NCBI GenBank assembly: GCA_903822495.1
Contig: CAIJPD010000054.1
Span: forward strand, 1-64,000
Origin: an uncultured Chloroflexota bacterium
Lineage (GTDB): Bacteria > Chloroflexota > Limnocylindria > Limnocylindrales > CSP1-4
Length of the DNA: 64,000 nt
Direction of reading: 5' to 3'
The translations under genes were made by a program, and so were the position numbers. The notes below the pieces were generated by a model. That model did no database searches. It saw only the letters and a program-made list of their open reading frames with translations, and was not told the origin of the DNA. Positions 15,927 to 24,169 of the stretch are shown one piece after another (the stretch's first letter is position 1; each line of letters starts with the position of its first letter).

Positions 15927-18900
15927 ATGCCTGACATCTTCGACGAGTTCCTGAACGAGTTGCAGCGCCGGCAGGCCGGCCAGTCCGCGGGTGGGCAGGG
16001 CCCCCGGCGCGTCGGCCCGGATGCCGATGGTGACGGCCAGCCCGACCCCGCGGACGCCACTGACGAGTCCGGCGACGACCGGCCGCCCCGCAACGCGGGT
16101 GGCCCGTCCGGGCCCCGGCGCTCCGGCGCCGGCGGCGGCCCGCCCCGCCGTCCCGCGCCCCCGCGTCCCGTCCGACCATCGCAGGATGGCCCTCGGCTGC
16201 GCACCTGGCTGATCCTCGCCGTCGTCATGGGCGCGGGCCTGATGCTGACGGTCGGCGTGGACCTGTGGACCAACATCCTCTGGTTCCGGAGCGTCGGCTT
16301 CTCCGACGTGCTGGTCACCCGGCTCGGCGCGGGCGCCGGGCTCTTTGTCGCGGGCCTGGGCCTCGCGCTCGTGGTGCTCCTGGCCAATCTCTGGCTCACC
16401 GGTCGCCTCGCACCCGAGGGTGCCGGTCCCGGTGCCGGCGGAGCGGTCCGCGAGTTCCTGGCACGGATCTCCGAGGCATCCACCACCACCGGGCAGGGGC
16501 CCTATGGGGCACCCCGTCCCCGTGTCGTCCGCGACGTCCCGTCATCGGAGTCGGAGCTCCCGGACCTCGGGCCGCTCGCCACCTGGGTTGCCGCCGGGCT
16601 CGCCGTCCTGATCGCGCTCGGCGTGGGCGGGGCCCTCTCGGCCAACTGGGAGACCATCCTCCTCTGGATCAACCGCGTCCCCTTCTCGCCCGATCCGGCA
16701 AAGCCGGTCATCGACCCCGTCTTCACCCGCGACATCGGCTGGTTCCTGTTTGAGCTCCCGTTCCTGCGGATGCTCCAAGGGACGGTCAACGGCCTGGTCC
16801 TGGCCAGCCTGCTGGTCGCCGGGATTGGCTACCTCATCGCCGCGACCCGCGGCCGCGACATCCTCGCGACGCCGGTTCGCGTGCACCTCGGCCTGCTGGC
16901 CGGGCTCTTCCTGCTCTCCACCGCCTTCGGCTACCAGCTGGACAAGTACGAGCTCACCTACAGCAGCAACGGCGTCGCGGCGGGCGTCGGCTTCACGGAC
17001 GCCAACGCGCGCTTCTTCGCCTACGACCTGCTCACGGTCGTCTCGGGCATGGCCGCGGCCCTGCTGGTTGGGGCGGCGTTCACGCGCTGGCTCTGGCCGT
17101 TGGCCGCCACCCTGGTGGTCTGGTTCCTCGCCTCCTTCCTGGTCGGCAGCGCCTACCCCGCGGCCGTCCAGCGCTTCACGGTCGAGCCCAACAAGTTCGC
17201 CCAGGAGGAGCGCTTCATCGGCAACAACATCGCCATGACGCGCCTGGCCTACGGCATCGACACGTGGGAGGAGCGCGCCTTCAACGGGAGTGCGCCCCTG
17301 ACCCAGGCCGCCATCACCCAGGACGCGGCGACGTTCCAGAACGCCCGCCTGTGGGACTACCGGCCGCTGGGCCAGACGCTGGGCCAGCTCCAGACCGTCC
17401 GCCGGTACTACACGTTCCCGGATGTCGACGTTGACCGGTACACCATCAACGGCTCGGAGCGCCAGGTGATGCTCTCGGCCCGTGAGCTGGACCTGGCCGG
17501 CAACCCCAATGCCGCCGGCTGGGTCAACGAGCGGATCACCTACACGCACGGCGTGGGCCTCGTGATGGTCCCGGTGAACGAAGTCACCACCGAGGGCCAG
17601 CCGCAGCTGATCATCAAGAACCTGCCCCCGGTCTCCTCGGGCGGCGCCCCGGAGGTCAAGGAGCCGCGCATCTACTTCGGCGAGGCCGAGGGCGGCTACG
17701 TGGTGACCGGCGCCCGCCAGGTGGAATTCGACTACCCGCGCGGCACTGGCGACACGACCGGCGGCACGGACTCCGCCGTCGAGACCCGCTGGACGGGCAC
17801 CACCGGGATCCCGCTGGATACCACCCTCAACCGGCTCCTCTTCGCGGCTCGCTTCGGCGACCTCAACCTGCTCATCAGCGACCAGGTCACCAGCTCCAGC
17901 CAGCTGCTCATGAACCGCTCCCTGGGCGAGCGACTGCAGCTCATCGCGCCGTTCCTGCGCTACGACAAGGACCCGTATGTCGTCGTGGATGCCCGCGGCC
18001 GGCTGGTCTACGTGCAGGATGCCTACACCACCAGCGACCGGTTCCCGCACGCCCAGCCGACCATCGCTCCGGACGGCAGCGGCCTGGGCAGCCAGCCCTT
18101 CAACTACCTGCGCAACAGCGTCAAGATCACCATGGATGCCTACGACGGCACCATGACGTTCTACGTGGCGGACCCGTCGGACCCCATCATCCGGGCCTAC
18201 GAGGGCGTCTTCCCGGCCCTCTTCCGGCCGATGTCCGACATGCCGACCGACCTGGCGGCGCACCTGCGGGTGCCGGAGGACCTCTTCAACGTCCAGACGG
18301 CGATGTACGGCCGCTATCACGTCACCCAGCCGGCCACGTTCTTCGACAGCAGCGACACGTGGACGGTCCCGGCCGGAACCACCAGCGCCCAGAGCCTCCC
18401 GTCCGAGGCGTACTACGTGATCATGCGGATGCCCGGTGAGGCCACCCCGGAGTTCCTGCTCCTGCAGCCCATGGTGCCCACCCAGCGCCCCAACATGATC
18501 GCGTGGATCGCCGCCCGCAACGACGCGCCCAACTACGGTGCCACGCGGGTCTACCGCTTCCCGTCCGACACCACGGTCTTTGGGCCGGCACAGATCGAGG
18601 CCCGGATCGACCAGGACCCGATCATCAGCGCCCAGGTCACCCTCTGGGACCAGTCGGGCAGCAGCGTGATCCGGGGCAACCTCATCGTGGTGCCCATCGG
18701 CGACTCGCTCCTCTACCTGCAGCCGGTCTACCTGCAGTCCACCAGCTCCAAGTTCCCCGAGTTCCAGCGGATCGTGGTCGCGTCGCCCACCACCGTCGTC
18801 TGGGGCCGCACCCTGACCGAGGCGCTCAACCTCCTGCTGGCCAGCAGCACCGGGACCAGCCCGTCGCCCAGCCCCGCCCCGGGCTCCTCCGCCGTACCCG

Positions 18901-19160
18901 GTACATCGCCGGGCCCGGTCGCCACGGCAGCGCCGGGGAACCAGCTGCCCGCGGACGTCGCCGGGCTCATCGCCTACGCCAACAGCCATTTCGAGGCGGC
19001 GCAGGCGGCACTGAAGAACGGCGACTTCGCCCGCTACGGGCAGGAGATCGCCCTGGTCCAGCAGGCACTCCAGCGGTTGGAGTCGCTGACCACGCCGTCG
19101 GCCGCGCCGAAGGCCTCCAGCGCCGCCACCCCCGCCCCGTCCGCCAGCCGGGCGCCCTGA
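15927..19160 (+). CDS. UPF0182 family large membrane protein
   Basis: A 1077-residue member of UPF0182 (COG1615), whose function is unknown. After a Gly/Pro-rich cytoplasmic start of about 90 residues come some seven hydrophobic segments up to about residue 420 (TWLILAVVMGAGLMLTVGVDLW ... LWFRSVGFSDV is the family signature). A large extracytoplasmic domain follows, with EERFIGNNIAMTRLAYGID, WDYRPLGQTLGQLQ and AYTTSDRFPHAQP, all typical of the family. The last 160 residues add a Ser/Pro linker and a short helical domain. It is followed after 13 bp by another membrane protein, so the two may be co-transcribed. Confidence 0.95.
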   Translation: MPDIFDEFLNELQRRQAGQSAGGQGPRRVGPDADGDGQPDPADATDESGDDRPPRNAGGPSGPRRSGAGGGPPRRPAPPRPVRPSQDGPRLRTWLILAVVMGAGLMLTVGVDLWTNILWFRSVGFSDVLVTRLGAGAGLFVAGLGLALVVLLANLWLTGRLAPEGAGPGAGGAVREFLARISEASTTTGQGPYGAPRPRVVRDVPSSESELPDLGPLATWVAAGLAVLIALGVGGALSANWETILLWINRVPFSPDPAKPVIDPVFTRDIGWFLFELPFLRMLQGTVNGLVLASLLVAGIGYLIAATRGRDILATPVRVHLGLLAGLFLLSTAFGYQLDKYELTYSSNGVAAGVGFTDANARFFAYDLLTVVSGMAAALLVGAAFTRWLWPLAATLVVWFLASFLVGSAYPAAVQRFTVEPNKFAQEERFIGNNIAMTRLAYGIDTWEERAFNGSAPLTQAAITQDAATFQNARLWDYRPLGQTLGQLQTVRRYYTFPDVDVDRYTINGSERQVMLSARELDLAGNPNAAGWVNERITYTHGVGLVMVPVNEVTTEGQPQLIIKNLPPVSSGGAPEVKEPRIYFGEAEGGYVVTGARQVEFDYPRGTGDTTGGTDSAVETRWTGTTGIPLDTTLNRLLFAARFGDLNLLISDQVTSSSQLLMNRSLGERLQLIAPFLRYDKDPYVVVDARGRLVYVQDAYTTSDRFPHAQPTIAPDGSGLGSQPFNYLRNSVKITMDAYDGTMTFYVADPSDPIIRAYEGVFPALFRPMSDMPTDLAAHLRVPEDLFNVQTAMYGRYHVTQPATFFDSSDTWTVPAGTTSAQSLPSEAYYVIMRMPGEATPEFLLLQPMVPTQRPNMIAWIAARNDAPNYGATRVYRFPSDTTVFGPAQIEARIDQDPIISAQVTLWDQSGSSVIRGNLIVVPIGDSLLYLQPVYLQSTSSKFPEFQRIVVASPTTVVWGRTLTEALNLLLASSTGTSPSPSPAPGSSAVPGTSPGPVATAAPGNQLPADVAGLIAYANSHFEAAQAALKNGDFARYGQEIALVQQALQRLESLTTPSAAPKASSAATPAPSASRAP

Positions 19161-19173
19161 GCAACCCGCCCAC

Positions 19174-20124
19174 ATGAGCTGGGGCGCCGCGCTCCGGGCG
19201 TCCCTGGGCGCCACCCTCGATCGGCCGCGCTGGTGGCTGATCGCCCTCGCCGGCTTCCTGCTGCGTGGCGGCCTGCTCGTCTTCCTGGCGCCCATCGTCA
19301 TCCTGCCCACGCCCGCCGGGCTGACGAACGCGGTGGCTCCCTCGCTGGTCGGGTTCGTGTTCGGAAGCCCATCCGACTCATTCGTCGCGCTGGTCGTGCT
19401 GGCGGCCGTCGCGGCTCTCGCCTGGCTCCTGGGCGGTGGCCTCCTGGCGGCCTGGCTCGAGGTGACGCTGGTCGCGGAGGTGGCTGCCGGCTCCGGCCTG
19501 GGCATCGAGCCGCGGCTGCGTGACCGGCTGGCGCCCCAGGCGCTGGCCCTGCGGCTGGTGTCCCACGTGCCGTTTGCCATCGCCATCGGGTGGGGTGTGG
19601 CCCGCGTCGTCGAGGCCGTCTACGCCGAGCTGATCACGCCCGGCGACGTCGCCATCCCCATCGTCCTGCGGGTGGTGCTTAGCGTCCCGGACGTCATCGT
19701 GGCCGTGGCCCTGACCTGGCTGGCCGGCGAAGCCGCCGGGGGCCTGGCCGTCCGTCGGCTGGTCCTGGGGCGCGACGGCCGGACCACCCCTTGGCACGCG
19801 CTCGCGGCCGGCTGGAGCGCGCTCGCCCGGCCGGCATCGCTCGGGACGCTGATCGTCGCGACGGGGCTGCTGGCGGTGGTCGCCGTGCCCGTCGTGGCAA
19901 CGGCCGGCTACGCCTGGGATCGGGTCCGCGTCGCCCTCGCCGATGGCGCCCACCCACTGGTCGTGGCCGCGAGCCTCGCGTCGTTCACCTCGATCTGGTT
20001 GTCGGGCCTGGGGCTCATGGCCGTCGTGGCCGCCTGGCGCGCCGCGGCCTGGACCTACGAGTCGGCCCGCCGTGGGGCACCACCGCCCCGCGACCGTCAC
20101 GCCGGGGCCGTCGAACCCGTCTGA
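19174..20124 (+). CDS. Polytopic membrane protein, function unknown
   Basis: A 316-residue protein with about six hydrophobic segments (WWLIALAGFLLRGGLLVFLAP, FVALVVLAAVAALAWLLGGG, LGTLIVATGLLAVVAVPVV and others). I do not recognise the family. A conserved-looking cytoplasmic Arg-rich loop (LRDRLAPQALALRLVSH) separates the halves. The tight spacing after UPF0182 (13 bp) suggests a shared transcript and perhaps a shared envelope role; this is inference from position only. Confidence 0.7.
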   Translation: MSWGAALRASLGATLDRPRWWLIALAGFLLRGGLLVFLAPIVILPTPAGLTNAVAPSLVGFVFGSPSDSFVALVVLAAVAALAWLLGGGLLAAWLEVTLVAEVAAGSGLGIEPRLRDRLAPQALALRLVSHVPFAIAIGWGVARVVEAVYAELITPGDVAIPIVLRVVLSVPDVIVAVALTWLAGEAAGGLAVRRLVLGRDGRTTPWHALAAGWSALARPASLGTLIVATGLLAVVAVPVVATAGYAWDRVRVALADGAHPLVVAASLASFTSIWLSGLGLMAVVAAWRAAAWTYESARRGAPPPRDRHAGAVEPV

Positions 20125-20155
20125 ACCCGGACGCCACCAGGCGTTCCGATCGGCG

Positions 20156-20173
20156 AGGGCCCTCGAGGGCCCT
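20156..20173. promoter_or_regulatory. 18-bp perfect palindrome in a promoter spacer
   Basis: AGGGCCCTCGAGGGCCCT is its own reverse complement. It ends 2 bp before the TACACT -10 at 20176-20181, exactly where a repressor would block RNA polymerase. It also lies 32 bp after the previous stop and could act as a terminator, though it has no loop and no T-run. Confidence 0.55.
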
Positions 20174-20175
20174 GC

Positions 20176-20181
20176 TACACT
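20176..20181 (+). promoter_or_regulatory. -10 element TACACT upstream of the zinc-ribbon/CPBP pair
   Basis: TACACT would start a transcript near 20188, leaving an unusually long leader of about 125 nt before ATG 20315. Confidence 0.4.
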
Positions 20182-20314
20182 GCGCGGGATCTGGCCGCGA
20201 GTGCGGGACCCTCCCGCGAGCGTGGCACGCCGTCACGAGCGGGACCGCCGCCTGCCGCGCGGCTCAGGATCGCGGCTTCGACCCCCACGCTGCTTCGAGG
20301 ACACCTCCGGCCGA

Positions 20315-20974
20315 ATGGGCGACATCATCAAGACGATCACCGACACGATCGGTGGCATCCTCAACAACCCCATCCTCCAGCTCGGGCTGAAGGCCGCCGC
20401 GTTGTACGTCGTGATCCTCTGGCTGGCCGGCGCGTACTGGGGCTTCCGTGACATCCAGCTGCGGACGGATAACCCGCTCGCGCCCTACCTGGTCGCCAGC
20501 GGCGTGATCCTGTTCACCCCCGTCTTCTTCTGGCTTGCCATCTTCATCTACCGGATCATCCGGCCGCAGGAGAAGATCGGCGAGGTCTACGAGCGGAACC
20601 TCGCGGAGGAGGCGCTCCTCGCCGAGGTCGAGATGGTCAAGACGTGTCCAACCTGCCAGCGGCGGGTGGACGAGGAATGGATCATCTGCCCCACCTGCCG
20701 GACCCGCCTGAACCGCGTCTGTCCCAACTGTGGCCGGCTGGTCGGCCTGGACTGGTCGCTGTGCGCCTGGTGCGGCCGGGACTTCGACCGGCGCGACATC
20801 ACCGCGGCCGTCCGGTCCGTGGCGGCGCTCGGCGAGGTCGAGGAGGCCGCCCTTGGCCCCGGCGCGGCGCCCCGCGCCGCGGCCCGTCCGGCGGGCGCGG
20901 TCTCGCACGCAACGCCGATGACGGCCCGTGTCGACGGCGGCCGACTCGGAGCCGAGCCCAAGTCGGAGCGTTGA
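20315..20974 (+). CDS. Membrane protein with double zinc ribbon
   Basis: A 219-residue protein. Two hydrophobic segments near residues 22-45 (LKAAALYVVILWLAGAYWGF) and 60-85 (LVASGVILFTPVFFWLAIFIYRII) precede a cytoplasmic tail with four CxxC knuckles: CPTC, CPTC, CPNC and CAWC, forming two treble-clef or ribbon units. The tail ends in an Ala-rich low-complexity stretch. Similar membrane zinc-ribbon proteins are common in Chloroflexota, with no known function. ATG 20315 precedes the first hydrophobic helix at the expected distance. The stop overlaps the next start by 4 bp. Confidence 0.75.
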   Translation: MGDIIKTITDTIGGILNNPILQLGLKAAALYVVILWLAGAYWGFRDIQLRTDNPLAPYLVASGVILFTPVFFWLAIFIYRIIRPQEKIGEVYERNLAEEALLAEVEMVKTCPTCQRRVDEEWIICPTCRTRLNRVCPNCGRLVGLDWSLCAWCGRDFDRRDITAAVRSVAALGEVEEAALGPGAAPRAAARPAGAVSHATPMTARVDGGRLGAEPKSER

Positions 20975-21939
20975 CCGAACCAGCGCGACCCGGTCGGTCC
21001 ACCTTCACGATCGAGGGTCGATCCGCCCCCGGCCTGTTTGTCGTCGGCTGGATCCTGTCGCTCATGGGCGGCGGTGCCGTGCTCGTGGGATTCCTCTCCG
21101 GGGGCACCGCCTTCGGCGGCCTGGTGTTCGTCGGCGGGATGGTGGTGCTGGACCTGGGCCTGGTCGCCGGGGCCGGCAGCCAGGCCATCGAGCGGCGCGC
21201 AAGCGGCGTCGAGCCGTATCTCGGTCCGTCGCCCTTCCTCGTGATCCTGGTCGCGATGATCACCGTCTATCTCCTGGCCGTGGTCATCGGACTGCCGCTG
21301 TCGGCCGCCGGCGTCTCCGTCGCGCGGCCCGTGGCCGAGCTCGTCCTCGTCGCGCTCAGCGCCGCGGGCTATGCCGGGATCACGCGGCTCCTCGTGGTTG
21401 GCACGGAGGCCCTCAGCTGGGCCGAGATCGGCCTGGCCGGCCCGGGCCGGCGGGCCGTCGCCGAGCTGGCCTGGGGCGCGGCCCTGGCGGGCCCCGTCGT
21501 CCTGGTGACGGCCGTCGTGTCCGCCGCGATGGTCTCGGCATTCGGCGTGACGCCACCCAGCCCCCTGCCGCCCACCGGGACCGCCTGGGGACTGGCGCTC
21601 AACCTGCTGGGCGGGGCCGTTCTCGCGCCGATCGGGGAGGAGATCCTCTTCCGCGGGGTGGCGACCACGGCCTGGGTGCGCGGCATGGGTGAGCGGGGCG
21701 GGATCGTGCGGGCCGCGCTGCTGTTCGCGCTCCTGCACGTGCTGTTCGTGGGCGGCGAGACGTTCAACCAGGCCGCCGGCGGGGCGATCGTCGGCTTCGT
21801 GGGGCGGCTCCCGGTGGCGCTGGTCCTGGGCTGGGCCTACATCCGGCGCGGGAGCCTCTGGGCGCCGATCGGGCTGCACGCCGCGTTCAACGCCGTCCTC
21901 CTGGTCCTGGCCGAGCTGGCGGTCGCGCCCGCCGGCTGA
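20971..21939 (+). CDS. CPBP-family intramembrane metalloprotease (CAAX/ABI type)
   Basis: A 322-residue multi-spanning protein with the three CPBP catalytic motifs: GEEILFRGV (Glu223, Glu224, Arg228), FALLHVLF (His256) and GLHAAFNAV (His303, Asn307). Such proteases act inside the membrane; bacterial ones are linked to bacteriocin immunity or protein maturation, and the substrate here is unknown. The start is TTG 20971, overlapping the previous stop (TTGA), which implies translational coupling with the zinc-ribbon membrane protein, a possible partner. Confidence 0.85.
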   Translation: MTEPARPGRSTFTIEGRSAPGLFVVGWILSLMGGGAVLVGFLSGGTAFGGLVFVGGMVVLDLGLVAGAGSQAIERRASGVEPYLGPSPFLVILVAMITVYLLAVVIGLPLSAAGVSVARPVAELVLVALSAAGYAGITRLLVVGTEALSWAEIGLAGPGRRAVAELAWGAALAGPVVLVTAVVSAAMVSAFGVTPPSPLPPTGTAWGLALNLLGGAVLAPIGEEILFRGVATTAWVRGMGERGGIVRAALLFALLHVLFVGGETFNQAAGGAIVGFVGRLPVALVLGWAYIRRGSLWAPIGLHAAFNAVLLVLAELAVAPAG

Positions 21940-21946
21940 GCCAGGC

Positions 21947-21969
21947 GGCCGGGGCCACGCGCCCCGGTC
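21947..21969 (+). terminator. Hairpin terminator after the CPBP protease
   Basis: CCGGGGC and GCCCCGG pair around CACGC, extended to 9 bp by a G-T and a G-C pair. It begins 8 nt after the stop and has no T-run. Confidence 0.5.
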
Positions 21970-22044
21970 CGGGGCTGGCGACCTGGACGGCGCCGGTTGA
22001 GCCGCGATGGAGTCCGGGTTGAGCCTCGGGTGAGTGCCCCTGCG

Positions 22045-22050
22045 TAGGCT
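22045..22050 (+). promoter_or_regulatory. -10 element TAGGCT upstream of radC
   Basis: TAGGCT lies about 95 nt before ATG 22146. An in-frame GTG at 22056 sits only 5 nt after it and could give a longer leaderless product; the Shine-Dalgarno before 22146 argues for the shorter one. Confidence 0.35.
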
Positions 22051-22145
22051 GCGCAGTGTCCTCGGGTTCGGATGGCGGGGGGAATCGGCGGGCTTCCGTC
22101 ATCCGGGCCCGGGGACATCCATCCCTGCTGCTCGCGGAGGCCCAG

Positions 22146-22937
22146 ATGCCCAGGCGGTCCAACACCCTGGTTCCGGTTCACGGCGCGCGTGCCGCCCAGG
22201 CCGGCACGGCCCCGGAAGCGGAGCCTGCGCGCGGCCGCGCCATACGGGAGCTCCCGGCCACGGAGCGGCCGCGCGAGCGGCTTGCCCAGCGCGGCGTCGC
22301 CGGCCTGAGCGCCGCGGAGCTGATCGGGCTGGTCTGGGGCTCCGGCCGTCGGGGGGTCTCGGCCGTGGACCTCGCGGATGAGGCATTGGGGCGGTTCGAA
22401 TCACTGACCGGGCTGGCCCGGGCCACGGAGCCGGAGCTGGAATCGCTGCCGGGGATCGGCGCGGCCCGCGCGGCGCAACTGCTGGCGTCGTTCGAGCTGG
22501 GCCGACGGATGCTCGCGGACTGGCCGACGGACCGCTGGACCATCCGCTCGCCGGCAGATGTCGCGGAGCGGCTCATCCTCCAGATGGGCCGCCTGGAGTG
22601 CGAGGAACTACGGGTCATCATCCTCAACACCAGGAACGCGGTCCTGCGGGTCGCCACCGTCTACCAGGGCAACGTGTCGTCGTCGCTCGTCCGGGTGGGG
22701 GAGCTGTTCCGTGACGCCGTGCGGCTCAACGCCTCGGGCGTGATCCTGGTCCACAACCACCCGTCGGGCGATCCCACGCCGTCCCCGGATGACCTCCATC
22801 TCACGGCGGAGGCGCTGGCGGCGGGCCGCCTGCTGGACATCGAGGTGCTGGACCACCTCGTGATCGGGCACGACATGTACGTCTCCCTGCGCGACCGCGG
22901 GGTGGCGTTCGACCGGGTCGGGTCACGGGCGTCCTGA
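22146..22937 (+). CDS. radC: RadC-family JAB/MPN domain protein
   Basis: A 263-residue RadC (UPF0758) protein. Residues 40-130 hold the helix-hairpin-helix region (RPRERLAQRGVAGLSAAELIGL ... LPGIGAARAAQLLA). The C-terminal metallo domain has Glu153, the HNHPSGD motif at 203-209 and the downstream Asp in TPSPDD, so the JAMM site is complete. Its biochemical role is still debated; a DNA-repair role was assigned historically and not confirmed. ATG 22146 has GCGGAGG 5 nt upstream. It converges with the transporter operon. Confidence 0.92.
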   Translation: MPRRSNTLVPVHGARAAQAGTAPEAEPARGRAIRELPATERPRERLAQRGVAGLSAAELIGLVWGSGRRGVSAVDLADEALGRFESLTGLARATEPELESLPGIGAARAAQLLASFELGRRMLADWPTDRWTIRSPADVAERLILQMGRLECEELRVIILNTRNAVLRVATVYQGNVSSSLVRVGELFRDAVRLNASGVILVHNHPSGDPTPSPDDLHLTAEALAAGRLLDIEVLDHLVIGHDMYVSLRDRGVAFDRVGSRAS

Positions 22938-23073
22938 AGCGCGTCGCAGCGTCGGCCAGGTCGCCGCGGGATCACGTTCGCACCCGCCGAGGGGAAACGC
23001 CGTCCCGGGAGGAGGCAGACCCGGAACCGGGTGCACTTCCTCCGGTGTCGTTGGGTCGCCGGCCGCGCGAGAA

Positions 23074-23109
23074 GGCCGCTGCGCCGGCCGCGCGGCCGGC
23101 GCAGCGGCC
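23074..23109. terminator. 36-bp perfect palindrome between convergent operons
   Basis: The 18-nt arm GGCCGCTGCGCCGGCCGC is followed immediately by its exact reverse complement. It sits in the 212-bp gap between radC (+) and the last transporter gene (-), so it could end both transcripts. There is no T-run on either side. Confidence 0.6.
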
Positions 23110-23149
23110 GGAGGGGGAGGATCCGGGCAGGGTCAACTCGCCCCCATCG

Positions 23150-24169
23150 TCAGCCTGCGGCGGCGTCCGGTCCGACCAGCCAGCAGGCGGCCAGGTGGTC
23201 CCCGCCCACGTCGAGCAGCGGCGGCTCCTCGGTCCGGCACCGGTCGAACGCCACCGGGCAGCGCGGATTGAAGCGGCAGCCCGGCGGGATGTGCGCGGCG
23301 TTGGGCGTCTCGCCCACGAGGATCGTCCGCTTCGCCCGTTGGCCGGACTCCGGCGGGTCCGGCGAGGGCGACACCGACACCAGGGCCTGCGTGTATGGGT
23401 TGCGCGGCGAGTTGATGACGCGCTCCGCCGGGCCAATCTCAAGGATGCGGCCCAGGTACATCACGGCGATCCGGTCGGCGATCACCCAGGCCAGCGAGAG
23501 GTCATGGGTGATGAACAGGTACGTCAGCCCGCGCTCGCGGCGGAGGTCCAGCATCAGGTGCAGGAGCTCGGTCCGAATCGACACGTCCAGCATCGAGACC
23601 GGCTCGTCGGCGACGATCACCTGCGGATCCATCACCAGGGCCCCGGCGATGACCACGCGCTGGCGCTGCCCGCCAGAGAGCTCGTGCGGGTAGCGAGCCG
23701 CGAAGTCGGCCCCCGGCCGCAGCCCGGCCGCCTCCAGCGCCCCGATCGCGCGGAGCCGGCGCTCATCGCGCGAGCCGCCGATGCCGTGCACCTCGAGCGG
23801 CTCGGCCACGAAGTCGCCGATGGTGCGCTTGGGGTTGAGCGTCTCGTACGGGTCCTGGAAGATCAGCTGCACACGCCGCCGGTACGGCCGGAGCTTCGCG
23901 GTGCCCCAGATGGCGGATACGTCCGCGCCGTCGAAGCGCACGCGCCCGCCGGTCTGGCGGGTGAGCTTGACCACGACCCTTCCGATCGTGGTCTTGCCCG
24001 AGCCGGACTCGCCCACGAGCGCCAGGATCTCGCCCTTGTGGAGCGTGAGGTCCACGCCGTCCACCGCCCGCACGGCGCCGCGCCGGCGTCGTCGCAGCGT
24101 GTCCAGCAGGCCGCCACGGATGGGGAAGTGGACCTCCACGCCTTCGAGGCGGACCAGCTCGTCGCTCAT
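23150..24169 (-). CDS. oppF: Peptide-type ABC transporter ATP-binding protein (OppF-like)
   Basis: A 339-residue ATPase: Walker A GESGSGKTTIGR, signature LSGGQRQRVVIAGAL, Walker B VIVADEPVSMLD and the H-loop FITHDLS. The C-terminal oligopeptide/dipeptide extension NPYTQALVSVSP ... PPGCRFNPRCPVAFDRC marks the Opp/Dpp subfamily. It energises uptake through the two permeases encoded upstream. Its ATG overlaps the oppD stop by 4 bp. It is the last gene of the five-gene minus-strand operon. Confidence 0.93.
   Translation of the reverse strand: MSDELVRLEGVEVHFPIRGGLLDTLRRRRRGAVRAVDGVDLTLHKGEILALVGESGSGKTTIGRVVVKLTRQTGGRVRFDGADVSAIWGTAKLRPYRRRVQLIFQDPYETLNPKRTIGDFVAEPLEVHGIGGSRDERRLRAIGALEAAGLRPGADFAARYPHELSGGQRQRVVIAGALVMDPQVIVADEPVSMLDVSIRTELLHLMLDLRRERGLTYLFITHDLSLAWVIADRIAVMYLGRILEIGPAERVINSPRNPYTQALVSVSPSPDPPESGQRAKRTILVGETPNAAHIPPGCRFNPRCPVAFDRCRTEEPPLLDVGGDHLAACWLVGPDAAAG

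Noticed and set aside
16542-19586. 1014-codon open frame antisense to UPF0182
   Set aside because: Same shadow composition; the + strand protein is a recognisable family.
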